From assembly GCA_024195265.1 (NCBI GenBank), contig JAJLRJ010000001.1:57198202-57262201 (forward strand): DNA of 64,000 nucleotides, read 5' to 3'. Source of the DNA: Dendrophyllia cribrosa. Lineage: Eukaryota; Cnidaria; Anthozoa; Scleractinia; Dendrophylliidae. The notes beneath the pieces were generated by a model. The model saw only the letters and a list, made by a program, of their open reading frames with translations, made no database searches and had not been told where the DNA came from. Made by a program: the position numbers and the translations under genes. The stretch's first letter is position 1. Every line of letters starts with the position of its first letter. Positions 26,501 through 31,389 of the stretch are shown here, piece after piece.

Positions 26501-26665
26501 AACATGGAGCCACCTCCACCCCTTCCCAGCCCAGAGAGCTTATTTCCTGAGTCCGACGGTGATAAGCCATCGGTGCATGTTAACGTGGAAACGTCCAGAT
26601 CGAATGTTCCTGTCGTGAAATCTCACCCCAAGAAGCAAGCGAATGGCCCAGCCAATCGTGGCTAG
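8507..26665 (+). CDS. Gene B: giant secreted His-Pro heptad-repeat polyprotein
   Basis: One uninterrupted frame of 6,052 codons. No in-frame ATG occurs upstream; the ATG at 8507 starts a good signal peptide with a long hydrophobic core. Order of regions: signal peptide (1-~30); acidic/Asn/Ser-rich propeptide (~45-390); the module shared with genes C and D (394-429); a basic His/Arg/Tyr-rich segment (~440-560); a Gly/Asn/Met-rich segment (~600-700); 18 His-Pro blocks (~826-4310), each an [IV][IV][YVF]H[RQ]P-x heptad array of about 70 residues, then a His/Tyr tail, an [FY]GKS-x-V motif and a Lys-rich linker; then Gln/Pro-rich domains separated by about 12 VSVNVE-xx-K-type cassettes, mostly followed by KRQ (~4490-6045). 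No enzymatic domain or transmembrane segment apart from the signal peptide is visible. Likely a secreted structural precursor processed at dibasic sites; cnidocyst, mucus or matrix location is a guess. Family unknown to me. Confidence 0.85.
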   Translation: MFGWSPPNILATLVLCFVLLLHFTWSTTQAKPYLKQNSLSAYTTGSISHEGDWPELVEYKNGQYVERNKRSPTQVVDETPDTTGENTLSVNPGKRQGIETPIQPLTSYSGLDLSHLNTDQNVRSKVDQPESESVGVSMEEEKKDVDDKQESKENDNDLKSSAGKEPNKGHQDEYASSSNDNLNSPDNKEEVVDNNRALPTQDKANASKDNLNKDSTNENTNRNIAEVNKADSGASVVENAQVRSIQNGVNQVQKLENIPNDKSNTNSSSISLPLESNQASSVGAKTKTSSKQRADTDASKIATAKPPAPVTTTTSTQTVAASAENSPSAKPQISPQESAPINTVPQVQSIPVRDALGNSGSEIVTTQTRGAPELDSYPERDAETKPSNGPEVGHFQVDDKSADLEINANSAGVKVKAKPASLQVVSRPGSHPASGAQERTLFPHYHYPPFHPHHHWFPGMRRSYAHFHRRHPFNPYQTFPERRGYEGFDDEAPFYRRHMHYWYPHRHRHHFRDSDLYERSRLEEPEEFSRYRQRRRHKRRFRHMNGPYRRQFFNNIPITSGMNAPPQMGIPPEDGTMPQLPIGLGQPFTQRQNIITPMPPPINVDGNPPAGLLGGMNGANFAINGFGGLSNLNGMNQINSAFNAMNGVNDMNSLGATGLNSLGQMGTMGGLPEGINGALEGMPATEQPGITRALGTSHTPSEMPRRAFKKTAILSGTKYKDTKKKENPHDQMVEFKKKDSRKDLRKTKVTVGTKKGNVNLKSWEKTLKRYHRLNAFASKAHEKQKFRRNVKSSANSDFKETEQNSPRKHTVSPPHAQHAKDVKGKRKNEIVIHRPPIIYHPPPEIYHRPDIVVHRAPIMLHRPPIIYHQPPVVVHRPAIIYHQPPIVFHQPPPMVHQPILHSHDTWVTKPVVYHTTSTVSHEKTYFGVPNHVYAGTYGEGCHGGHCSYRKGHVPHSNHTKAKNFTVPEKKKTKRDSFSDYMAYFTSLWKGKDLTKRNIDDAYDFIASNVGAKQKLSYTDMNAGVMSKRNSLPDYNTYRHSMWNKKVKRDTDDSRNGTEKKKKKDVVVNRPPIIYHPPPEIYHRPDIVVHRPPLVIHRPPIIYHQPPVIVHRPAVVYHQPPIVFHQPPPAVSQPLLYSHDSFTVHPSFFATHHGSVVRDFGHYVGVPNVITNYGNPLFGRGPPIGKRSKIETPPSNDNATSSENNDSTSKKTSLEGPGHKTKNESSEKAGKKNTVLVHRPPIIYHPPPEIYHRPIIVVHRPPIMIHRAPIYYHQPPIVVHRPAIVYHQPPLIFHQPPPMVHQPVLKSHDTWISHPVVVPYTSRVMHHHTYVGVPDAYTVHHFGGEHGFYKSHIVKHTHHDDENAFERNKITGEKTSTKTDKDSTRKRKITSDKTRQNTTLNLKTTKKATQKGGKKNAVIVRRPPVIYHPPPEIYHRPDIVVHRAPIVIHRAAIIYHQPPVIVHRPAIVYHQPPLIFHQPPPVVHQPVYRSHDTYVHRPAVSLYGSRLHHAGHLYHVPHAYYHGHGGAIHYMAYGKSKVPKKKHYEEEKGNTRTTINSKKGKRSHRTGRKHNILTKSKDKTETGTKLHKNHKYLYHKAKEITEKANKKNSVVIHRPPIIYHPPPEIYHRPDIVVHRAPIVLYRAPIVYHQPPVVVHRPAIVYHQPPIVFHQPPPMVHQPVLHSHDTWVAKPVVVPYASHVRHIATYRGVPHEEIFMHGIGAGAFGKSRVPVTGSRRNEIDSGNHEVKNKTSDKVTKTKSEVKKLTDQRQNRTTRATYEKMQGKERLGAAERIRRALTESLTDNEWELSEMKSPVGAGARIHRSLLNSLSFYTDQHSSTVVNSQGYHEIPEEAVDAATGIQRSIGGSKTSMGPGARIQRAIAEPLTSFEGENPYPMFKRSSEETENSSTPDENAEKNTNSTKKTLLIIHRPPILYHPPSHMIHRPSIVVHRPDIIVHRHPIVFHRPPILVHRAPIIIHRQPVLIHRPPIIVHRPPLVFHRPPIIIHRRPYIIHHHPILFHRPPIIVHRGPQMIVHHSHLIHHYPMHMIHMTCPGCGYGKSTVARLEGYSTEHDNNKTSQYHRLLKDANVKDSQWQSSNTTKRSVADKKSSKPAKEDEHHKKRKDGHKKKKDVVVNRPPIIYHPPPEVYHRPDIVVHRAPILIHRPPIVYHQPPVVVHRPAVVYHQPPIVFHQPAPAVNQPLLYSHDNFVVHPMAFASHMGSVVNDAGHYVGIPHGGVTNYPGNIPHGHLGQLFPSLNPHSWSRRAEVSKPRSGKKAKVGNGKRSAELKHGKNGKGQDKNDKPVKEEVKQAKGERKNKVIVARPSLIYHPPPEIYDQPDVVVHRPDIVIHRPSIVYHQPSVVVHRAPVVYQQPPVVFHQPSPMVSQPIYHAHDTYVAHPVYHPQTSHVSHSSTYVGAPHYYPGHNSYGWGLPGNAAIAPPATARVPFYGYQSGSTYPGFRGYGFTPSAASYGTAFGRSKVENEKSDKSQKKDKMMKSKTGHKERRRKRSSELSKRHFHRHHHHHHHHHHHHGHHYRGSKRFYHFRPISSFAHLGHRKHVVIIHRPPLIYRPPPQVYRRPDIMMHLPPLVYHRPALMFQQPPTIVHHPPIVYHQPPVVFHNPPSIVHSPVIHSHDMFSPNLQHIMVPTSSYVHPAGNYFGPVVSGPAYGKSDIERTEAKKDSSKTKSEFDSESKHDKPAKSEQKRNVSNTPEKDKTAKKGSKKQNVDLVVHQPPIVYRPPPDIFDKPPVIMHQPPMVVHRPPIIIHRVPVVVHRPPVIIHRPPIILHHPAPIYHVAHGHFFHPMRYAFGKSTVEGESQNSLNENEEKHDDKKNEGKVRKPKTNVKEGEKKNTVLINRPAMIYHPPPEIYDQPNLIVHRPDVIIHRPSIVYHQPSVVVHRPPVIYHQPPVVFHQPSPMVHQPVLHAHDTYLAHPVPVPYTSQIHHTATYVGAPHFFNQASFGGYSAHAFGKSEVEKIKNLNSIKKDGNASKKKAKDEDKSKTRSTRNADSKKANETKNDSSSLTSSKSHKKNKVIINRPALIYHPPPEIYDKPDLVVHRPDIIIHRPSIVYHQPSVVVHRPAVVYQAPTVVFHQPPPLVNQPIMHAHDTYVAHPVPVPHSSYVDHTSTYVGSPHYYPGGWNHGWIQPSSNGLAYGKSNVPATKSKTSRHSKSASKDKVKRSEKDTDKNDDKEIKSKSVVVYKKKNQVLIHRPPLIYHPPPEVYHKPDVIVHRPDIVIHRPAVVYHQPSVVVHRPPVVYHQPPVVFHQPSPMVSQPVLHAHDMYVAHPYFTPYSSDLYHGGSYVGAPHFYNAGWGGHGYGLDHAFGKSEVEGAQKKQRHDKAKNKKHLKDSRRTLEKEVKEKEDEMTLKNQTDKVGEGNKKNLVIMRRPPLIYHPPPEIYDKPDVIMHRPDLVIHRPSIVFHQPSVVVHRPPVIYHQPPVIFHQPSPMVHQPILHAHDTYVAHPHFVPFTSHVQHTGSYVGAPHFYPGGWGFQGHGNGFDHAFGKSKVEKTSKHQRKSKSEAEDGNDSEGDRSLPVRETSPVSDKFKFKKKIVTKGHKKNVVIMRRPSLIYHPPPEIYHKPDIILHRPDIVIHRPSVVFHQPSVVVHRPPVIYHQPPVVFHQPSPMVHQPIFHSHETYVAHPHFVPYLSHVTHAGSYVGAPHFFPGHWGPSHGFGHFRNFGHAFGKSKVEKGKKKDKFETVKTGRTETSSKKTKTVVHKTIKRAVSNLDLRGGKQHSRLKQRHTKLSSDKGKKKVAQFHPEKEDKKVHHKGHKKNLVLLQRPALIYHPPPEVYDRPDIIVHRPDVVIHQPSVVYHQPSVVVHRPPIIYHPPPVVFHQPTPMVRQPVYTSHDTYHSYPNFVPYASHINHEQTYVGAPHYYPGGWGHGYGYGLTGTALAPNVEPSRFNSFGSPWFKSPSYGSNYIAPTGPVVANGMRNQYRSAFAKSNVFKHDEKNKDSKKTDDYKKKKKERDTKKSGQVAHKEGKRNRRSVESVESSKVHSTKTILHTKGHEMDKGGKKNFVVINRPSLVYHPPTEIYHKPDVIMHRPDVVIHQPSVVYHQPSVVVHRPPIIYNQPPVVFHQPAPMVNQPIFHSHENYIAHPTFVPYTSQIHHSGTYVGAPDFFSGGVSSAYGHAFGKSHVLKYISKAGKQNTKSQRKNEMRKGEERRSTKGNLFHPQEKKNEKASKKNDIVVSRPPIIYHPPPEIYHRPDIVVHRAPIVLHRPPIIYHQPPVVVHRPAVVYHQPPVVFHQPPPTVHQPILHSHDSFVVHPAARFYPQGSTISHSVSYVGIPNHVIHGDELGFEHLQHFHRSQIEHSGKDKSTTHMAKSTISKIPTTNKENTETTITDQTQKKTLRSKISQPTRTKRQLIGSHSLFGSLSPINNVQDSQQSVEQNEKLSTIPGVTSNRENDIAKRQLIVPESTENEYHPSLPSVYNTLEMAALQNQALAASETLRPPNGDDEVHMPDFASTLTALQGLGRPGIGRYPFSLQSAPKDDSPDVRVHVETTKSSIPVKARKKRQLFPLFQQQNPAQIPHVLFQSPSLGNLEGTIHATTPPSVYHLLSPFHPMYHPIGDPYNNYLGIASQLQHRPHVNINVQSARSIIPDIEHDIQKRSGDKKSKREFLAITPPLSPGFPFGVGTGMMNNYLSYSPYPALSRLPYPLMPRLNYQDESEEEESAFPEALSLHRPSPIPHSPYSTLSEDEDNNSPELNPLASYLSALYNSFLGYPYYHRNHKPKVRVEVHASKSQIPKATENKQEVHSRISKRQLYNFLPGSPLTENHYPLPAALNYGIQGFHKDSPRVSVNVETAKKNGIPIANKEKRSSVTSNLKASQKTRSGGKRDELMENGGNSQVISQNQGNYNYLNQPDNQFVATSESSQPQQEVTSSNENEPIQGMPQQQSDQQTNEQPQEQQRESGQQTVPEPNQSMMVPFQAQQLAYRAPLAPIQVPMQLPMQSALQTPLVPSYMVPSQGMISSALPVASNIAIPEQQYAQQTSDIEDGQPKHTSINVNVAAKSSVPKKTTKKSKTFHAKRQFVDSPQGYGIPIKTTKKSAMEKGPGNHQSISLLTRFPAMQVLPQTFKQNGVMMPAFNTLPVNHRIKANGMLLEELQRQRKHRIPKKDKEIKIGKKENAKKRQFYVVPQSPIPIQQYASALNPSVHPRPRVSVNVEVNKRKFVVPIEKHLKGVKREKQSKEETKAKRQVYGIERLPNMVQMPLANPPLLSQIPLKSQQPRVSVNVEIAKKKATLLKQKRQKLKRANKEKRQIYGLSELPHEGLIQQPFSLASQTQHIGYLPSTLHSPHVSINVETSKRSEEEVYDNIHKRQVLGLQPGIGETFDQAQEPISPSQASFQSGEVTQENAAQQPIQVRDQSKSDESSLMATQSNFLSPQQQQADELPSAEEISRDALSNNLNERPHVSIHVEASKRGKSERKQRKNSLVKRGAKGEKGDKREFLQIGQMPEDYQPNVKEQETETGPQQEVSLQVPEDYQPNFKEQETVAGPQQDVSLQQQQHVSQQPFTYLPLIQQQQQVQQLQPIMLPVEQSAAEKPRPKVSINVQASKSSISKNNDNASEQRSEKKLRRQLLSTIPLLSSLGQTTAPDDVRRSTVTQPIVNRGRIQDRIQRNKMDRRSWKRQLYNYLGGQQEQQILPGQALQDTTEAEQQQENIPVQPVQVFQQDSNLQAQMGVPQASLFETTNQANLQQYPSQIEVPRNSQQASVSPIQSEPSLTSLGSLQNPHVSINVQTAKSHVPNRLTTKRSIFERQKVKRQFDILGGGGVIERRRGPKFLSVPLKKPRVRNMFGLGNNLNKPVGVFSDPLANLLAGGISGRKRPKLGGIRLDSPTGVGALPIKEAANPLGGALSSDVGVPAILQDNAAQAIAPFVQEPAVTGRTPLFPPSGIAGPRVDAIGNGETGEFPLADLPSSRPAILPLRTVNQAVIPNLPFEAAAPPPQVRPLLLAPRVFPIFPMPPPMAVPPPMLEGPAPELPHVPPQIGPVLPPVWPMPLPNMEPPPPLPSPESLFPESDGDKPSVHVNVETSRSNVPVVKSHPKKQANGPANRG
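9686..9793 (+). other. N-terminal shared module of gene B
   Basis: Residues 394-429 (HFQVDDKSADLEINA...) alternate polar and hydrophobic residues, suggesting two or three beta strands, and end in GVKVKAKPASLQVV. The same 36-residue unit occurs in gene D (42546-42653) with only a handful of substitutions, and a shortened form occurs in gene C (36172-36243). It always lies upstream of the repeats. Confidence 0.8.
10981..21440 (+). repeat. Array of 18 His-Pro heptad blocks
   Basis: Blocks start near 10981, 11682, 12190, 12738, 13317, 14261, 14878, 15431, 16156, 16649, 17032, 17574, 18091, 18621, 19156, 19801, 20532 and 21039. A block opens after a Lys-rich linker (KKN-x-V) with RPP[IL]IYHPPPEIY and runs as about ten seven-residue units with His at a fixed place. 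It then ends in HSHDT or HAHDT, a Tyr/His/Gly tail (YVGAPH in many), and [FYA][GA][KR]S-x-[VI]. Blocks 1-5, 7 and 18 form one subtype (HRPDIVVHRAP, QPPPMV); 8 and 11-17 another (HRPDIVIHRPS, QPSVVV, QPSPMV). Blocks 6, 9 and 10 are divergent; block 6 is longest and ends with CPGCGYGKS. Confidence 0.9.
16052..16087 (+). repeat. Poly-histidine run (12 His codons)
   Basis: Twelve consecutive CAT/CAC codons lie in the linker before block 9 of gene B, flanked by further His/Arg (KRHFHR before, GHHYRG after). Mixed codon use argues against pure trinucleotide slippage. Such a run is expected to bind divalent metal. Confidence 0.95.
21979..26640 (+). repeat. C-terminal VSVNVE-K-S-x-P / KRQ cassettes of gene B
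   Basis: Cassettes begin near 21979, 22258, 22695, 22887, 23502, 23972, 24182, 24388, 24730, 25138, 25693 and 26569. Each has a short beta-like core ([RHK]VS[VI]NV[EQ]), then K[SR], often x-[VI]-P, a Lys/Arg-rich stretch and usually KRQ, KRE or RRQ followed by an aliphatic or aromatic residue (KRQLF, KRQLY, KRQFV, KRQVY, KRQIY, KRQVL, KREFL, RRQLL, KRQFD). The segments between cassettes are Gln/Pro/Leu-rich and unrelated to each other. The last cassette ends the protein. Gene D carries the same cassette (AEVNVRTHKSDIP...KRQF). Confidence 0.85.
24863..25012 (+). repeat. 75-bp tandem duplication in gene B
   Basis: Two adjacent 75-base units encode PEDYQPN-[VF]-KEQET-xx-GPQQ-[ED]-VSLQ. They differ at few positions, so this duplication is younger than the heptad blocks and keeps frame. 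Confidence 0.9.
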
Positions 26666-27149
26666 GCTGAAAAAGCAAATAATTCTTGAGGTATGAAAGA
26701 CGTTTTGCGATTGCTGCTGAGAAAGAGACATTGACCGAACATTAAGTAACTTAACCGTAACACAGTAAATTAACTCGGGTGATAAATGCTAAAGGTTGGA
26801 TTTAAGGTAATGACAGGTTAATGCTGGTTCGTAGATGATGATTGAATTAAGCAACGCTATACATTTTTGTGTTACTTACTAAAAGTTTAACTTAAAAATT
26901 GCAAATCGTTAAATAGGTTATAAGGCCTTGCCAAAATAGTATCTTTGCTGTGTAAGCTAAGAGAGAATTGCAATTTATTGGCTACTGCCAACGCAGCCTA
27001 AGAAGTCTGTATGTGGACCTTTTTTTAACTAATTTGCTTCAAGTAAACCGTTTTGATTCTGTATTGGAAGAGCGATAATTAAACAAGCATGAAACACGTC
27101 AGAGTGATAATTTAAATTAGCATTTTGACCCGTTTTCTCAAGAGAGCAA

Positions 27150-27490
27150 AGTCAGAGGGATTATGCTGTGTTTTCGTCTAAACTGTACTAAATATCAACT
27201 ATAAGTACCTTGGCTTATACCTAAACTTGATTTTAGAACATGGAGACGAATATATCAATCGATTGCTTTAAAAAGGATGAACCATAATCATAATCACACG
27301 GAAAGAACTTGGAAAAAATTGGCCAATTTTTGCAAGTTGTAATCGATTTTGCAGGCTGAAACAACCAATATTAACATATTTGCACTCATAGAATAATTGC
27401 TATCAAAACTGGACCATTATTTTACAGCAGTTACCAATAACACGCGACTCACCTCTTTCAAAACAGGCGGATAAAGTTGTGTTTTAGTGG
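27150..27490. mobile_element. Diverged copy of the 30.8-kb MITE family
   Basis: Several stretches match 30798-31110 in the same order: GTCTAAACTGTACTAAA, GAACCATAATCATAAT, AAAAAATTGGCCAATTTTT and AACTGGACCATTAT. Its left end has decayed, and a matching right end (GGTGACATTGCCCCTTT) appears only near 28285, beyond another insertion. Confidence 0.55.
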
Positions 27491-27944
27491 ACCTCAATCA
27501 AAGAAAAGCCGTTAAAACTATTTTGGATTCTGAATGGATTTCAAGCAACAGAGCTAAAGGACCGATAATTTTACCCGATAAGAGAGGGTAAATCAAACTT
27601 AAATTCCAAGCCAGTTTAAACAAAACGAAAAGCTGCCGTTTGCAGAAACCGTATTTTTAGAATAAAACTTTTAAATTTCACTGCACGTGATAATTTACAA
27701 CTCAGTGATGAATAGTAGGCCGATCACAATCATAAAGCCGCGGCTGCATACAGCGCCAGTTGTTTAATTATGTTGAATGAAATCTTCTCTTTAAAACTGT
27801 AATTAATTGACTTTGAATTTGGTTGTTTTAAAATCCAGTCGGAATTTAAAAAAACAATGTTAACGGCTTTCCTTTGATTGACGTCACGTCCACCAAACTC
27901 AAGTTTGACCTTCCGCGATGAAGAGCAGTGTTAATGGTAACCGC

Positions 27945-28230
27945 TGTAAAGGCTGATTCAGACGGCACAACTTTTGCCTACAACTATCGCATACAACCCG
28001 CTTACACCATACATACGACACGAATCGCGTCGTCCAAATCAGCCCACAACTGTTGCGTGCAACACGAAAAAAGTTGTAGGATTTTGAAACATGTTTTAAA
28101 ACCCTACGACAATCATAGCCACATACAATGTTATATGATGCGAGTTGTATACAATTTTCGCCTGACGCAAGCAGCGCGCGCTACAAAAAATCGCACCCGA
28201 CAAAGTTGTGCAGTGTAAAGGCTCGTTAAG
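27945..28230. mobile_element. Foldback MITE, ~285 bp
   Basis: The left end contains GGCACAACTTTTGCC and the right end read on the other strand CTGCACAACTTTGTCGG, next to GTAAAGGCT on each side. It appears to have landed inside a copy of the 30.8-kb MITE family, separating that copy's right end (about 28250-28310). Confidence 0.55.
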
Positions 28231-28811
28231 GTTTCTTGTGATACAAATATGTTTTTTGGCTTCTCGAAGTGACACTAAAAATAGGTGACATTGCCCCTTT
28301 TAAAAATAAAAAACGGTTTCGTTATGTAGAGAAAAGCGGCTAACCTTGGATCAAGCCTAAGGTATTGTCTGATGTTAATTTATAATTTGAATTAAAATTG
28401 TTCAAAGGTGCGTTTCGTTTAGGTGAATTGACGTAAAAGTATTTTTCAATGACAGTTTCGTTCGAAGTCAAAAGAAAATAATAAAAAAGGTAATAAATAC
28501 ATTGCCACTTCGCCAAAAATACTGTCATTCTTCCAACTTAGATTTGATCGATTACATTGGCGAGCTAACTTGAGAACCACTTATATCAATACATAATACT
28601 TTAAAAGGCATTACACAGACTCATTGGTAGATTAGAGTGTTGACTCTGCTTTTTTAACATAAATAAAAATTTATAAAACCCTGAAATTAATGAACTACCT
28701 AACATTGGCGAAACCTTCGTTTACAGTAAACTTTTTAAGAAGATGTATAGCATATGTTTAAAAAAACACATCAACTACATGGACTAGCTTTTAAAGTAGG
28801 TTTATTTCTCC

Positions 28812-29046
28812 TTTATAATAGATATGAACTGTGCAGCGCCAATTGTATCAAATGAATATGTTTAAAAAAGTTATAAAAACGCTTTTATAACGGCTATTCA
28901 CTGTTAATTTCACTGTTAATGAATTTTATTAATTTCACTATCCACTGTTATTCACGGTTAACGGCTATTCACCGAGGAAGGGACAGAAGTCCCGAAACGT
29001 CTGAACATTTAGTTTCAAAAGCGCTTTTATAACTTTTTTAAACATA
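28812..29046 (+). mobile_element. Short element with 11-bp flanking repeats and hammerhead-like motif
   Basis: TTTATTTCTCC occurs at 28801-28811 and again at 29047-29057, as a target-site duplication would. Inside, inverted segments (ATATGTTTAAAAAAGTTATA near 28857 and its complement ending at about 29047) flank a hammerhead-like motif at 28968-29005. It may be a short non-autonomous relative of Penelope-like elements. Confidence 0.5.
28968..29005 (+). ncRNA. Hammerhead-ribozyme-like motif 1
   Basis: Layout: stem I TTCA / TGAA; core CCGAGGA; an extra A; stem II GGGAC-AGAA-GTCCC (perfect); GAAAC; cleavage-site-like GTC. The expected core is CTGANGA, so position 4 is C in place of T, and an A is inserted before stem II. 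Activity is doubtful, but the secondary structure is intact. Confidence 0.4.
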
Positions 29047-29957
29047 TTTATTTCTCCGTTAAATGCTTTTAAATCAGGTCATGGATTGTACTTCAGTAAA
29101 AATGTCTACTGACATGAATCATCTGCCCTCTTTTATCATTATTTTGCTAGGACCCGATGTAGTTTTGTACACCAAACGTTATCCAGAAGAATAAGCGAAC
29201 AAAACGGAGCAGGACTGATGTGGAGTCGATGTACTCGTGGAATTCGTGCAGATACCTCCGACTGCCTTCAGTTGATTCAAAGCCCGTCATAGTATCTCCG
29301 TTTTGTTTCAAAGTGGTTAAATTAACTGGAATAGTAACATTATGTACCCTTCGACACTGAATATATATTCAAAACATAATTAAAATATGTCAATGTTCTA
29401 AAAGGACAGCGAAAGTAGGTAAATGTTTGACAACCAATGCATACAAATAAATATTAACATCATGATAAATTCTACTTACGATAAATTCTACTATACTTGT
29501 GTTTTTGAGTGTATGTGTATTCTTTAAAAGAAAGCGATTCTAACGCTTTATCCGTTTTCGGGTGCCTAAATTTAACTATCTCAGATAATTGTCTGTTAAC
29601 GTTGGCTTTAAAGCCATTTTGCACGGTGCCATCTATTGCTCCATGTAACAAGGTCAGATGTCGAGTATAAGTACGGCGTTGTCACGTTCATCTTTATCTT
29701 TTTTATGGTCGTGGATCATCAACAAATGGTTAGCATTAGATAACATCCACTCACGCCACTACGGATTACCACCAGTTATACAGTAAAATTGAAATTGGTG
29801 TTCTGGTAACAGCCGAGAGACACTAGCTGAAGTGACAGGTTGGATTCTGGGTGGGGATTTTAGATTTTCATTTTAACAAGTATTTTTCGTATCTTCTAGA
29901 AAAACGAGCGTGTGAAGGAGTAGGTGGATGTTATCTAATTCTGCCTTCAACAAATTA

Positions 29958-30078
29958 CACTTTCACGGCGGCCATGTTCGTGGTCAGAAACAATAGAAAT
30001 TGTTTCATAAAAAATAGAGTTTTGTTCCCAAAGGATGGAAATTTCACTTTTCTGACCAACATTATGGCCACCGCATCA
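29958..30078. mobile_element. Foldback MITE (copy 2 of the 6.1-kb family)
   Basis: TTTCACGGCGGCCATGTTCG at the left and ATTATGGCCACCGCATCA at the right are imperfect inverted repeats. The interior AGAAACAATAGAAATTGTTT and TTCCCAAAGGATGGAAATTT matches the 6116-6245 copy. Confidence 0.7.
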
Positions 30079-30600
30079 TATTTTGTTGTGTTGATCGTAA
30101 TACTAGTTTAACATATGACCCGAGGATGTATTCAGTGGCCTGAACTTGTTGTATGAATCCATGGTAAACGAAATAGTTTCGTGCAATTTGGCTTTTGTAA
30201 TGTTAGAGAGTGCAAATCTCGAAGATCGCACATGTAGGCTTAGAAACAAATCTAGTTATTATATATCTTCAGTCTGATGTTATCCGCGTCAACCGATCAA
30301 CGTTCTCAGTAGCGTTAACCAAATCAGCATGAAAAAGTAATACTATCGAGTTCTTTATAGTTCTTCAAATGATATTAAAGGATGACGCACGATATCAAAG
30401 TTTAAAACGCATTTTCTATGAATAAACGCTACGATGAAGTTATGTCATTTTAGAAACACTTGTGAAAATAAAATGTTGAATTTTAATTAAATTGTGTCGA
30501 GCTCATGCCATTTTCCTTCACACTAATATTCCAATTAGCATCAATTTCCCTTCCTTCTGTTTGTATGTAAAGGGTACTAAACTGGGGTCAAGTTACCATC

Positions 30601-30704
30601 TTAGGGGGTGTTTACATGACACCGGGGCGACTTTCGCGCCGGGGCGAGTTCACTCCGGTTCCCTCTTATGGCTCTACATTTGTTTACATGATACCACCCC
30701 CTAA
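30601..30704. mobile_element. Palindromic mini-MITE, ~104 bp
   Basis: Ends TTAGGGGGTG...CACCCCCTAA are inverted (allowing for an inserted TA pair), followed inside by TTTACATGACAC / GTTTACATGATA. The interior is GC-rich (CCGGGGCGACTTTCGCGCCG), unlike its surroundings. Confidence 0.65.
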
Positions 30705-30797
30705 GTTTTCTCCAATAATTATATATAAAAGCCTCTTCTTATTCCCCTCCACCTCTAAATCGTACTCTTCATTCAATTGAAACAAAAAACGAAATTA

Positions 30798-31181
30798 AAG
30801 GGGCTATGTCATGGCGGTTTTTACGTTTTTGTCTCAACTGTGCTAGAATTAAAACTGAGCATCTTACTTCAAACACAAAATGCTCTTAGAACAGCAAGAA
30901 CAAGATATCAAGTAAATTCTTGTAGAAAGAATAAACCATAATTAGTTTTTAGCACATTTTCCAAAACACATTGAACAAACTTGAAAAAATTGGCCAATTT
31001 TTTCAAGTTGCAATCCATTTCCATCCTGGCCATCTGTAGTCAGAGACACTTGTTTATAGTTTCATTATACTCGTAAAGCAATTTTAAACAAAACTGGACC
31101 ATTATGTTTGCGTTTCCACTGATATAAATATGTCTTTTAGCTTTTTAAAAATAAGACTAAAAATGGTGACATAGCCCCTTT
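30798..31181. mobile_element. MITE, ~384 bp, with 15-bp perfect terminal inverted repeats
   Basis: Starts AAAGGGGCTATGTCA and ends with its exact complement TGACATAGCCCCTTT. A diverged copy lies at 27150-27490 with a detached end near 28285. No clear target duplication was found and no coding capacity is visible. Confidence 0.75.
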
Positions 31182-31389
31182 GGTGAGGAATAAGGAGGAA
31201 AGGTTTATTGAGATCGTTCAGTTGTTTTCGGAATGTAATAATTACTGAGCGCCTGGTATGCCTTTTGGTCATCAAAGCCACTGAGTTTGTAATAAGCGCC
31301 CTGAGCGTATATTCGAGAAAATGCGGTAGCTGAGAATTCGGTTAATCAGTCAGTTACCTTTATTTCTTTATTTAAAGTGAATAAACACG

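Noticed and set aside
8507..26665. Idea that gene B is a collagen or minicollagen
   Set aside because: There are no Gly-X-Y runs and no minicollagen Cys-rich domains; the Pro-rich heptads have a different period.
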